A stretch of 64,000 nucleotides of DNA from Agromyces sp. Soil535 (GTDB lineage Bacteria; Actinomycetota; Actinomycetes; Actinomycetales; Microbacteriaceae). Below are positions 32,574-40,674 of this stretch, one piece after another. Positions within the stretch are counted from its first letter, which is position 1. The number at the start of each line of letters is the position of its first letter. The position numbers and the translations under genes were made by a program. Below the pieces are notes generated by a model. That model was not told the origin of the DNA. It made no database searches and saw nothing but the letters and a program-made list of their open reading frames with translations. The stretch spans positions 1,118 through 65,117 of the forward strand of contig NZ_LMRW01000008.1 of assembly GCF_001428255.1 (NCBI RefSeq), in the 5' to 3' direction.

Positions 32574-34085
32574 TCAGCCGAGCGACAGTGCGGTCCACGA
32601 CACCGGCGGGAGCGTCACGGTGAGCTCGCCGTCCTCGATGCGCACCGAGTCGTTCGGCCGCGGCGCGACCCGCTCGGGGTCGGCCAGCGTGTTCCTCGCG
32701 GAGACGTCGTCGTCGGAGAGGGTGTGGGATTCGAGCAGCGCCGCATCACCGAGGGTCGACACGTCGACCGTGAGCGTCACAGCCTCGTCCTGGCTGCGGT
32801 TCACGAGGAACACCGCCGTGCGCCCCGACTCGGCGTCGTGCGTCGCCACCGCGTCGACGAGCGGCACCTCGCCGTACTCCGCCGTGGCATACGTGGGCGC
32901 GTCGAGCTTGAGCTCCAGCGCCTCGCCTTGCGCGAGCCGCGAGGTGATCGAGAACGGGAAGAACGTCGTCTGCCGCCAGGCGGGGCCGCCCGGCTCGGTC
33001 ATGATCGGCGCGATCACGTTCACGAGCTGCGCGAGCGACGCGCTCGTGACGCGGTCCGCGTGCTTGAGGAGCGAGATCATGAGGTTGCCGAAGACGACCG
33101 CGTCGGCAACGGAGTACACGTCCTCGAGCAGTCGCGGGGCGACCGGCCAGTTGTCGATCCCCTCGATCCGGTCGACGTCGTGGAAGCGCGTCAGGTACCA
33201 GACGTTCCACTCGTCGAACGAAATGTTCACGGTCTTCTCGCTGCCGAGCACCGCCTTCACATGGTCGGCCGTCGCGACGACGGTCTCGATGAAGCGGTCC
33301 ATGTCGACGGCTGAGGCGAGGAAGCTGGCGAGGTCGCCGCCCTTCTCCTCGTAGTAGGCGTGGCACGAGATGTAGTCGACGTCCTCGTACGTGTGCGTGA
33401 GCACGACGCGCTCCCACTCGCCGAAGGTCGGCATGTGCGCGCTCGACGAGCCGCAGACGACGAGCTCGACCGACGGGTCGAGCTGGCGCATCGCCTTCGC
33501 GGTCTGCGACGCGAGCTTGCCGTAGTCCTCGGCCGAGCGGTGACCGAGCTGCCATGGCCCGTCCATCTCGTTGCCGAGGCACCACATCTTCACCCCGAAC
33601 GCGTCGGTGCGGCCGTTCGCGATGCGCCCCTCGGACAGCGCGGTGCCGCTGGGGATGTTCGCGTACTCCAGCAGGTCGAGCGCTTCGGGGATGCCGCGCG
33701 TGCCGAGGTTCACGGCGAGCATGAGCTCGCTGTCGACCTTGTCGAGCCACGACGAGAACTCGTGCAGGCCGACCTCGTTCGTCTCGGTCGAGTGCCAGGC
33801 GAGGTCGAGTCGGCGCGGGCGCTGGTCGCGCGGGCCCACGCTGTCCTCCCAGCGGAAGCCCGAGACGAAGTTGCCGCCCGGGTAGCGGATCGTCGAGACC
33901 CCGAGCTCCTTCACGAGCTCGACGACGTCGGCCCGGAAGCCCTCCGCGTCGGCCGTCGGGTGGCCGGGCTCGTGGATGCCGTCGTAGACGTGACGGCCGA
34001 GGTGCTCGACGAAGCCGCCGAAGACGCGCCGGTGGACGCGCCCGATCGTGAAGTGCGGGTCGATGGTCAGGCGTGCGGTGGGCAT
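32574..34085 (-). CDS. abfA: Alpha-L-arabinofuranosidase, GH51
   Basis: A 503-residue cytoplasmic enzyme (no signal peptide) removing terminal arabinofuranose. The GH51 acid/base E173 (CLGNEMDGPW) and nucleophile E292 (ISFDEWNVW) are present, with HEPGHPT and RYPGGNFVSGF upstream and a C-terminal beta domain. It degrades arabino-oligosaccharides after import. It lies between the GH1-like and GH43 genes in the leftward operon. Confidence 0.96.
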   Translation of the reverse strand: MPTARLTIDPHFTIGRVHRRVFGGFVEHLGRHVYDGIHEPGHPTADAEGFRADVVELVKELGVSTIRYPGGNFVSGFRWEDSVGPRDQRPRRLDLAWHSTETNEVGLHEFSSWLDKVDSELMLAVNLGTRGIPEALDLLEYANIPSGTALSEGRIANGRTDAFGVKMWCLGNEMDGPWQLGHRSAEDYGKLASQTAKAMRQLDPSVELVVCGSSSAHMPTFGEWERVVLTHTYEDVDYISCHAYYEEKGGDLASFLASAVDMDRFIETVVATADHVKAVLGSEKTVNISFDEWNVWYLTRFHDVDRIEGIDNWPVAPRLLEDVYSVADAVVFGNLMISLLKHADRVTSASLAQLVNVIAPIMTEPGGPAWRQTTFFPFSITSRLAQGEALELKLDAPTYATAEYGEVPLVDAVATHDAESGRTAVFLVNRSQDEAVTLTVDVSTLGDAALLESHTLSDDDVSARNTLADPERVAPRPNDSVRIEDGELTVTLPPVSWTALSLG

Positions 34086-34118
34086 GTGGTGCTCTCTGCT
34101 CGAGGATGAACGGATGTG

Positions 34119-35393
34119 CTAGGGAGTCTTCTGATTGCGGGGGTCGCCAGCGTGCATGCGGAAGCGATCGACGATCGCCGTCGGGACGCGTTCGAGGGTT
34201 CCATCTCGCTCGGCGAGCTCCCAGAGCCCCACGGTGAGGCGGTGCGCCTCCCGAGGTGCGTCGGAATGGCGGTAGGTCCACTCGAACATGTCGAAGACGG
34301 GCCACCACGTGTAGCCGACGAGATCGAGTCCGTCATCGCGGAGCTCACGAACACGGGCTACGGATGCATCCAGCCACGCGATCCGTGCGGGCACCGAGGC
34401 GGTCACGCACGTTTCCGTCAGCATGACGGGCGCGCCGTATCGAACGGCCGCAGCGCGCAACAACTCCTCGAGCCCATCGACACCGTCGTCCCGGGTTGGT
34501 CGGGGATCACGGAACCCGCCGGCGTGACGGACACCCGCCTCGAACACCTCGGTCGAATGCCTCGGGTAGTAGTTCACGCCCATCACCGTCGGTTGGATCG
34601 GGTCGGCCCGGAACCACGCGAGGTCATCGTCGCCCCAGCCGTGCGCGAGCAGGAACGACGCGAGCTGATGCTGTCCGTCGACGCGTCCCGTCACGAGATC
34701 CTCGACGAGGAACACCTGCTCACGAAGGCGCGTCGAGAGATCCCGATGCTCCGGTGCATCCGTGTCCCCGACATACCGCATGCCGGCGTCGACGTGGACG
34801 AACACGGCCCCATCGCCGAGCACCTGCTGCATCGCCTGCTGTGCGAGGACGAAACCGCGCGCGAGCCGATGCACCATGAGGCTGAGGCCATCCGGCCCGC
34901 TGAGGTAGGGCGGCCAGTACGCATACTCGCCCGAGAACAGGGCATGGATCATCGGTTCGTTGACCGGCGTGTAGTCCATCACGCCCAGCGCCGCATACCG
35001 CTCTGCGACTCGAGCCGAGTACTCGGCGACCCGGGCCGGATATTCCGGGTTCGCGAACTCGTGCTCGAGCCAGAGCGGCGTGCCGTAGTGCATGAGGTCG
35101 ACGATCGGCCGCAGGCCCAGTTCGGCGAATCGATCCATGACCCGGTCGAGCCAGGACCACTCCCACACTCCTGGCGTCGGCTCGATGCGATACCAGGGAA
35201 CGCCCCAGCGCAGCAGCTCCGCTCCGGCATCGACCGCAAGACCGAGGTCCGAGTGCCACCGGACGTCGTGCTCGGTGAGCACGTACTCATCGATCGCGCG
35301 CTCGCCGGCGCGTTCTTGGGGCACGAACGTGTCCTCGATTCCGAGCGCGAAGTGAAGCGTGCCGTCTCGATACCAATCCGGTCGGCTGCTCAC
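34119..35393 (-). CDS. GH1-like glycoside hydrolase
   Basis: A 424-residue (beta/alpha)8 enzyme related to family 1. The acid/base E146 is in YTPVNEPMIH; the strand-7 nucleophile is E327 in VMLTETCV instead of the usual TENG. TWWPVFDMFEWTYR near the C-terminus replaces the canonical GH1 WSLLDNFEW segment. It is therefore a divergent member, probably an intracellular glycosidase for arabinose- or galactose-containing oligosaccharides; specificity is unknown. GTG at 35393 overlaps the permease stop by 4 nt. Confidence 0.82.
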   Translation of the reverse strand: MSSRPDWYRDGTLHFALGIEDTFVPQERAGERAIDEYVLTEHDVRWHSDLGLAVDAGAELLRWGVPWYRIEPTPGVWEWSWLDRVMDRFAELGLRPIVDLMHYGTPLWLEHEFANPEYPARVAEYSARVAERYAALGVMDYTPVNEPMIHALFSGEYAYWPPYLSGPDGLSLMVHRLARGFVLAQQAMQQVLGDGAVFVHVDAGMRYVGDTDAPEHRDLSTRLREQVFLVEDLVTGRVDGQHQLASFLLAHGWGDDDLAWFRADPIQPTVMGVNYYPRHSTEVFEAGVRHAGGFRDPRPTRDDGVDGLEELLRAAAVRYGAPVMLTETCVTASVPARIAWLDASVARVRELRDDGLDLVGYTWWPVFDMFEWTYRHSDAPREAHRLTVGLWELAERDGTLERVPTAIVDRFRMHAGDPRNQKTP

Positions 35394-36241
35394 TTCAGTC
35401 CCGTCGTCGCGATGCTCTCGATGAACCGGCGCTGTACGAGAAGGAAGGCGATCACGAGCGGAAGCACCGCGATGAGGGAGCCCGCCATCATCACGCCGTA
35501 GGGGATGATGCCGCCGGGGCCGGTCAGCAGCGTGAGCCCCGACGTGATCGTCCCCATCTCGCTCTCCGTCGTGAACACGAGCGGCCAGAGGAGGTCGTTC
35601 CAGTTGTTGACGAACGTGAAGATCGCCAGCGTCAGAAGGGCTGGAACCGCGTTCGGCAGCACGATACTGCGGAAGATCCTGAACTCGGACGCACCGTCGA
35701 TGCGGGCCGCCGAGTCGATGTCCCGGGGTAGGGCGAGGAAGAACTGACGGAGGAAGAAGATGCCGAAGGCATCCGCTGCCCGAGGCGCGATGAGTCCGGC
35801 GTAGGTGTTGACCCAGTCGAGCTGGCTCACGAGCTGGTACACGGGGATCAGGGTCGCCTGGAATGGAATCATGAGGCTCGCGATGATCGCGACGAGGAGC
35901 ACCCGCTGCCCCGTGAAATCCATGCGGGCAAGCGCGTAGGCGGCCAGCGAGTCGAACACGAGTGCGAATAGCGTGACGCCCCCCGCGAAGATGAAGCTGT
36001 TGAGCACGAGTCTTGCGAACGGCAGTTCCTGCATTATCCGAGCGAGGTTGTCGAGCGTCCACTCCGTCGGAAGCAGGGTGGGCGGATAGGCATTCACTTC
36101 GGCGACGGGCTTGAACGCGGTGAAGACGATGATCGCGATCGGGAGCAGCACGAACGCGGTGGTGAAGACGAGCGCCAGCGTCGCGAGCACCGTACTCGGA
36201 CGTAGACCGGAGCGACGGCGAATGGCGGTGGCGGTGGTCAC
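35390..36241 (-). CDS. Carbohydrate ABC permease (MalG type)
   Basis: A 283-residue inner-membrane permease with six predicted helices and the EAA-loop equivalent IDSAARIDGASEFRIFRSIVLPNAVPA that docks an ATPase. The final GLK matches MalG-family ends. Partner of the permease at 36238 (ATGA overlap) and the binding protein at 37252. Substrate is inferred as arabino-oligosaccharides from the neighbouring GH51/GH43 genes. Confidence 0.93.
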   Translation of the reverse strand: MTTATAIRRRSGLRPSTVLATLALVFTTAFVLLPIAIIVFTAFKPVAEVNAYPPTLLPTEWTLDNLARIMQELPFARLVLNSFIFAGGVTLFALVFDSLAAYALARMDFTGQRVLLVAIIASLMIPFQATLIPVYQLVSQLDWVNTYAGLIAPRAADAFGIFFLRQFFLALPRDIDSAARIDGASEFRIFRSIVLPNAVPALLTLAIFTFVNNWNDLLWPLVFTTESEMGTITSGLTLLTGPGGIIPYGVMMAGSLIAVLPLVIAFLLVQRRFIESIATTGLK

Positions 36242-37185
36242 GACAGGTCCTTCTCACGGCGGCCAAAGAATACGAACTGCGCGGCGCTGAGCAGGAGCGT
36301 GGCGATCAGCAGGACATACGAGAGTGCGGAGGCGAAGCCGAGCTCGAGCTTTCGGAAGCCTGACTCGTAGATCTCCATCACCACGGTCTGGGTGCTCCCG
36401 TACGGACCGCCACCCGTCATGACGTAGATCTGGTCGAATGCCTGGAGCGCCGCGATCATCGCGAAGATGACCACGAACGCGAACGTGTTCGACAGGAGAG
36501 GTACCGTTACGTTCCGGAATCGCGACCACGGCCCCGCGCCATCTACTCGCGCGGCTTCGTAGAGCGACGCGGGGATGTCCTGAAGACCGGCGAGGAAGAT
36601 GACGAAGTAGAACCCGAAGTTCTTCCAGACCGCCACGAGCGCGACCATGGGCATGGCGAGCACGGGGTCTTGGAGGACGTTGCCGATGCGCACCCCGAGC
36701 CCGTTCAGCCAGTAGTTCAGCAGACCGATCTGCGGGTCGATGAGATAGCTCCACGCGAAGGCGCCGACGGCGAGGGAGACGATGAACGGGAGGAAGAGCG
36801 CCGTGCGGAAGAACGAGCGGAAGGGCAGGTGCGGATTGTTGAGGAGCAGCGCGAGCCCGAGGGCGACGAGGACCGCCGTCGGCGTGAAGAGTACCGTGTA
36901 CCAGACCGTGTTCACCACGGCATTGAGGATGTCGGGCTGCGTGAAGACCTCGACGTAATTGCCGAAGCCCACGAATTCCTCTTTCCCGAAACCGCTTGCA
37001 TCAGTGAACGAGAGCCGCAGGGCCGACAGCGCCGGCCATGCCACGAACGCAGCCAGGATGATGAGCGCGGGGGCGAGGAAGGCGAGGGCCGTGATGCTGC
37101 GCTGCCGGGAAGCCGGCGCCACTCGGCGTCCGCCGAGAGGTGCCGCCGGCCGATAGCGGCGGACGATGTGGTTCTGGGTGCTCAT
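36238..37185 (-). CDS. Carbohydrate ABC permease (MalF/UgpA type)
   Basis: A 315-residue permease with a basic N-terminus, six helices and the EAA loop YEAARVDGAGPWSRFRNVTVPLL. The ATG at 37185 is preferred over the open frame to 37245, whose extra residues are encoded by the hairpin region. GGAG lies just before the ATG. It forms the membrane heterodimer with the 35390 permease. The UUCG hairpin at 37207-37234 separates it from the binding-protein gene. Confidence 0.93.
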   Translation of the reverse strand: MSTQNHIVRRYRPAAPLGGRRVAPASRQRSITALAFLAPALIILAAFVAWPALSALRLSFTDASGFGKEEFVGFGNYVEVFTQPDILNAVVNTVWYTVLFTPTAVLVALGLALLLNNPHLPFRSFFRTALFLPFIVSLAVGAFAWSYLIDPQIGLLNYWLNGLGVRIGNVLQDPVLAMPMVALVAVWKNFGFYFVIFLAGLQDIPASLYEAARVDGAGPWSRFRNVTVPLLSNTFAFVVIFAMIAALQAFDQIYVMTGGGPYGSTQTVVMEIYESGFRKLELGFASALSYVLLIATLLLSAAQFVFFGRREKDLS

Positions 37186-37206
37186 GGCTCCATGATCTCT
37201 GCAGGA

Positions 37207-37234
37207 GAGGGGGCGCCCCGAAGGGCGCCCCCTC
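37207..37234 (-). terminator. Intra-operon C(UUCG)G hairpin after the binding-protein gene
   Basis: Perfect 12-bp stem GAGGGGGCGCCC/GGGCGCCCCCTC. On the transcribed (minus) strand the loop is TTCG closed by C-G, the exceptionally stable UUCG tetraloop. It sits between the binding-protein stop and the permease start, where a partial terminator or mRNA-stabilising hairpin would make the binding protein exceed the permeases. Confidence 0.8.
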
Positions 37235-37251
37235 GGTCGATGCACGCCGGG

Positions 37252-38523
37252 TCAGTCGTCCAGTGCGGTCTGGATCGCGGTCTGCGCCTCGGCCAGCAAT
37301 GCCTCGATGTCGCCGCCGGCGATGACCTTCTGCGTGAGTTCGTCGACTGCGGTGAGCACGTCGACGCTGTTCACGACGCCGGGAAGCAGCGGGCGGCCGA
37401 GCTCAGCCTGCTCGGTCAGCGCGGCGACCGTGGCGTTCTCGGAGACGGCATCCGCCGGGATGTCCGTACGCAGAGGCGGCCAGCCGGAGCCGAGAGACCA
37501 TGCCACCGAGTTCTCGTCGTTGAGGAAGTAGGCGAAGAACTGTTCCGCCGCCTCCTGCTTCGCAACGTCATCCTGTGCGGTGATCGCCATCGAGACGCCG
37601 ATCGCCGATGCGGCCTGCGCTTCCGGACCGGCCGGAATGGGTGCGATGCCGTAATCGATGCCGTTGTCCCCCGCGATGAACACCATCCAGGGGCCACCCA
37701 CGGTCATGGCTGCCTTCCCGCTGCTGAACACCTCATCGGCGCCGATTCCATCAACGCCAGTCGGCGAGATCTTGTCGTCGACGATCGCCGAACGCCAGAA
37801 TTCGAGCGTCTCGGCATTCTCGGGCGAGTCGATCACGGCGGTGTCCCCACCTTCGACGATGTCGCCGTCGTTGCCGTAGAACAAGGACGGCCAAAGACCG
37901 TTCGCGACGGTCGCATGGTCGGGCAGCACAACACCATACTGCTCGGGCGTCCCATCGCCGTTGCCGTCGACGGTCAGCGACTTGGCGGTCGTAACCCACT
38001 CATCCCAGGTCGCGGGCGGTTCACTGATGCCTGCGGCTTCGAACAGTGCCTTGTTGTAGTACACGGCGAGGGGTACGAAGCCCGTCGGTACGCCGTAGCG
38101 GGACCCCTCCACGGTCTCCATCTCCACAGCTCCAGGGTTGAGGTTCGCCGTGTTCGAATCGGGGTCCGCGTAGAAATCGTCAAGGGACGCGAACGCGCCG
38201 CGGGCCGCGTAGACGGGAAGACGCTCGGCGGGCATCGCCACGATGTCGGGACCATCGCCTGCGGAGAGCGCGGGAAGCAGCGTGTCGTCGATGACGGCCC
38301 AGGTCTTGATCTCGGTCGAGATCACGACCTCGTCTTGCGAGGCGTTGAATTCATCGACGATCTGCTCCAGCACGTCGCCGTCGGCCTCCGTATAGCCATG
38401 CCAGAAGGTCAGCTCGGTAGGGCCGTCGCTCGCGTCGTCGGACTCGCCGCCGACCGAACAGCCGGCGAGCGCAAGGGCGGCGGCAGCGGCGCCGGCGCCC
38501 AGAAGGAATCGGGTGCGGAACAT
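37252..38523 (-). CDS. Sugar-binding lipoprotein of the arabinoside importer
   Basis: A 423-residue family-1 extracellular solute-binding protein. Lipobox LALAGC (C22) gives a membrane-anchored lipoprotein, and the start of the mature domain, LTFWHGYTEADGD, is typical. Further blocks GPDIVAMPAERLPVYAARG and VYYNKALFEAAGISEPPATWDEW identify cluster-B sugar-binding proteins. First gene of the arabinan/arabinoside operon. LacI-type operators at 38595-38608 and 38651-38666 lie upstream. Confidence 0.93.
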   Translation of the reverse strand: MFRTRFLLGAGAAAAALALAGCSVGGESDDASDGPTELTFWHGYTEADGDVLEQIVDEFNASQDEVVISTEIKTWAVIDDTLLPALSAGDGPDIVAMPAERLPVYAARGAFASLDDFYADPDSNTANLNPGAVEMETVEGSRYGVPTGFVPLAVYYNKALFEAAGISEPPATWDEWVTTAKSLTVDGNGDGTPEQYGVVLPDHATVANGLWPSLFYGNDGDIVEGGDTAVIDSPENAETLEFWRSAIVDDKISPTGVDGIGADEVFSSGKAAMTVGGPWMVFIAGDNGIDYGIAPIPAGPEAQAASAIGVSMAITAQDDVAKQEAAEQFFAYFLNDENSVAWSLGSGWPPLRTDIPADAVSENATVAALTEQAELGRPLLPGVVNSVDVLTAVDELTQKVIAGGDIEALLAEAQTAIQTALDD

Positions 38524-38594
38524 TGGTGTGGGTTCTCTCTCTGATGCGGGACTGCTCTGTCTGCACTTGGTGTCGCACGATGGGAGCTTGCGGT

Positions 38595-38608
38595 TTACAA
38601 CGTTGTAA
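38595..38608. promoter_or_regulatory. LacI operator 1 (TTACAACGTTGTAA)
   Basis: Perfect 14-bp palindrome with the CG-centred form of LacI-family operators, 72 nt before the binding-protein ATG. The same TACAACGTTGTA core lies before the LacI gene itself (39797-39808). Confidence 0.85.
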
Positions 38609-38650
38609 CACCACCATCCTCCACAGCGGATGTCGCCCTGTCAAGCGATT

Positions 38651-38666
38651 TCTATATCGTTGTAGA
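38651..38666. promoter_or_regulatory. LacI operator 2 (imperfect)
   Basis: TCTATATCGTTGTAGA keeps the right half CGTTGTAGA of the TACAACGTTGTA operator with mismatches on the left. It lies 56 bp from operator 1 (centre to centre) and could support cooperative binding. Confidence 0.6.
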
Positions 38667-38732
38667 ACCAGACCGACATCCTGCCCCCCGCCGTACCACG
38701 GCCAACATCAAATGGCCGAGTCGACGACGGCG

Positions 38733-39764
38733 TTACAGTGTCCCGCTCCTGATTGGAGGCGGCGCCGACTCGCGTTCGATGATCGAGAACTCGGCCAAGA
38801 GCTGTCGCGCCGGCCCGGCGGCATCGCCGCGTTCGATTCGATCGAGGAGCGTCTGCACGGCGGTGCGTGCGATCCACGGCTGACCCGGGTCCACCGTCGT
38901 GAGCGAAGGAATCGAGTACTGCGCCTCGTCCAGGTCGTCGTAGCCGACGACCGCCACATCGTCCGGAACCCGCCGGCCCGACTCCTGCAGGGCGCGCATG
39001 GCGCCCAGGGCGAGCGTGTCGTTAAGGCCGAAGACCGCGTCGAATTCCACGCCGCGGTCGAGCAGCTCGCGCATGCACGTCGCGCCGTTCGCGCGATGCC
39101 ACAGGGTCGTGTAACCGATGATCGATTCGTCGAACGGCAGACTGTGTACTTCGAGAGCCTGACGATACCCACTGAGGCGGAGGCCTGCCGAGCCGATCAC
39201 CTCGCCCTCGTGTGCGCCGATGACCGCGATCCGTTGCCGACCCGAACCGATGAGGTACTCGGTCGCCGCCCGTGCGGCCTCGACGTTGCGCATCGTCACG
39301 TGATCGCACGGCCCACCGAAGATGCGTTCGCCGAGAAGCACGAGGGGGTAGGGCACGTCGAGCGCTTCAACGTCTTCCTGACCCATCCCGAGCGCGCTGA
39401 AGATCAAGCCGTCGGTCATCTTCAGCCGCGGGCTGCGCAGGAGGTCGAGCTCGCGATCGCGGTCGCCGCCGGTCTGCTCCACGAGCACGACGACGCCGGC
39501 CTCCTCGGCCGCCTCGATGACGGATGCCGCGAGCTCGGCGAAGTAACTCAGCCCGAGGTCGGGCACCGCGAGTGCGATCGCACCGGTGCGCCCCGAACGC
39601 AGGCTCCGAGCGGTGAGGTTCGGAATGTACCCGAGCTCGGCGATGGCCTGCTCGACGCGCTCGCGGGTGGCCGGGCGGATGTGCGGGTAGTCGTGGATGA
39701 CGTTCGACACCGTCTTGATGGACACGCCGGCGAGTTTCGCGACATCGTGCAGCGTCGACGCCAT
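38733..39764 (-). CDS. LacI-family repressor of the arabinoside operon
   Basis: A 343-residue regulator. N-terminal HTH and hinge, TLHDVAKLAGVSIKTVSNVI...AIAELGYIPN; then a periplasmic-binding-like sensor (LALAVPDLGLSYFAEL-type start, VVGYDDLDEAQYSIPSLTTV near the end). GGAGG 8 nt before the ATG at 39764. It precedes the binding-protein gene in the same direction. Identical palindromes in front of both genes indicate autoregulation and operon control, with an arabinose-derived inducer expected. Confidence 0.93.
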   Translation of the reverse strand: MASTLHDVAKLAGVSIKTVSNVIHDYPHIRPATRERVEQAIAELGYIPNLTARSLRSGRTGAIALAVPDLGLSYFAELAASVIEAAEEAGVVVLVEQTGGDRDRELDLLRSPRLKMTDGLIFSALGMGQEDVEALDVPYPLVLLGERIFGGPCDHVTMRNVEAARAATEYLIGSGRQRIAVIGAHEGEVIGSAGLRLSGYRQALEVHSLPFDESIIGYTTLWHRANGATCMRELLDRGVEFDAVFGLNDTLALGAMRALQESGRRVPDDVAVVGYDDLDEAQYSIPSLTTVDPGQPWIARTAVQTLLDRIERGDAAGPARQLLAEFSIIERESAPPPIRSGTL

Positions 39765-39796
39765 GTATGAGCCTCCTCAGCCGTTCGGCGCGAGTC

Positions 39797-39808
39797 TACA
39801 ACGTTGTA
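39797..39808. promoter_or_regulatory. LacI autoregulatory operator (TACAACGTTGTA)
   Basis: Perfect 12-bp palindrome, flanked by TC on the left, 32 nt before the LacI ATG. Identical to the core of operator 1 at 38595-38608. Confidence 0.85.
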
Positions 39809-39839
39809 CTCGGCGTACCGCGGATCGGCGGCGGGTGAT

Positions 39840-40592
39840 TCAGTCCTTCGCGTCCCGCTCGCTCGCCGGCGGCGTGACGTGCGCCTGTGCGCGGGCGGCG
39901 TTCCGCGCCGAGACGCGCGCGATCCACGCGAGCCGCTCGCGCTCGAGGGGTGCGGCGAACAACGACCACAGCACGAGCGCGACGCCCGCTCCAACCAGGA
40001 GGCCGCCGATCGTGTCGGAGAGCCAGTGCGCACCCAGGTAGGTGCGACTGACGGCCATGAGCACCGTGTAGACGCCGCCGAGCACCCACACCCACACCGC
40101 CGGCACGATGACGCCCAACGCGACCGCGATCGTGGCCGCGTTCGCGACATGCCCCGACGGGAATGAACCGGTGTCGGAGGTGACCATGATGTCCTCGGGC
40201 CGAGCGCGCCCGAACACGTTCTTCAGGATCTGCACGACCAGGGCGCTCGCGGCCGACGCCACGATGAAGTACAGCGCACCCCACGGTCGTCTCGCGATGA
40301 GCAGCACGACCGCGGCCACAACGGGCACCAGGAACACGCCCACGACTCCGCCGCCGAGTGCGTTCATGAAGTACGCGAACACGTCGCCGACAGGACCGCG
40401 CAGCGCCACGAGATCCGCCGCCCATTCCTCGTCGAACGCGAACGGCAGGCCGCCCGAGCGGGCCATGATGACGACGCCGAGCAGGGCCGCGGCGACGACC
40501 GCGACCACGCCGCTCACGAACGGCACCCGGCGGCCGAGCCGCTGCGCCCGCGCCTCCCGCTGCGCGGGCCGCAGGTCGTCGGTGTCCGTCAT
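39840..40592 (-). CDS. PAP2-family membrane phosphatase
   Basis: A 250-residue integral membrane protein with about six helices and the PAP2 tripartite motif: KNVFGRARPED (KX6RP), FPSGHVANAA (PSGH) and SRTYLGAHWLSDTIGG (SRX5HX3D). Such enzymes dephosphorylate undecaprenyl pyrophosphate or phosphatidic acid at the outer face. No operon partner. The substrate cannot be chosen from sequence. Confidence 0.93.
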   Translation of the reverse strand: MTDTDDLRPAQREARAQRLGRRVPFVSGVVAVVAAALLGVVIMARSGGLPFAFDEEWAADLVALRGPVGDVFAYFMNALGGGVVGVFLVPVVAAVVLLIARRPWGALYFIVASAASALVVQILKNVFGRARPEDIMVTSDTGSFPSGHVANAATIAVALGVIVPAVWVWVLGGVYTVLMAVSRTYLGAHWLSDTIGGLLVGAGVALVLWSLFAAPLERERLAWIARVSARNAARAQAHVTPPASERDAKD

Positions 40593-40622
40593 CCCACCAC
40601 GCTAGCCGCGAGCACGCGATGC

Positions 40623-40654
40623 CGGATGCCGCGGCGCCCGCCTCGCGGCATCCG
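40623..40654 (-). terminator. Heptamer-containing terminator hairpin after the MFS gene
   Basis: Perfect 11-bp stem CGGATGCCGCG/CGCGGCATCCG around a 10-nt loop, 20 nt downstream of the MFS stop. It is built from the GGATGCC heptamer and its complement. Confidence 0.65.
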
Positions 40655-40674
40655 CCCTCGGCATCCGCGCGCCG

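Noticed and set aside
34119-36266. A 715-codon leftward frame apparently extending the GH1-like enzyme
   Set aside because: The part beyond 35393 overlaps the permease gene out of frame and has Arg-rich shadow composition. The GTGA junction at 35390-35393 gives the real start.
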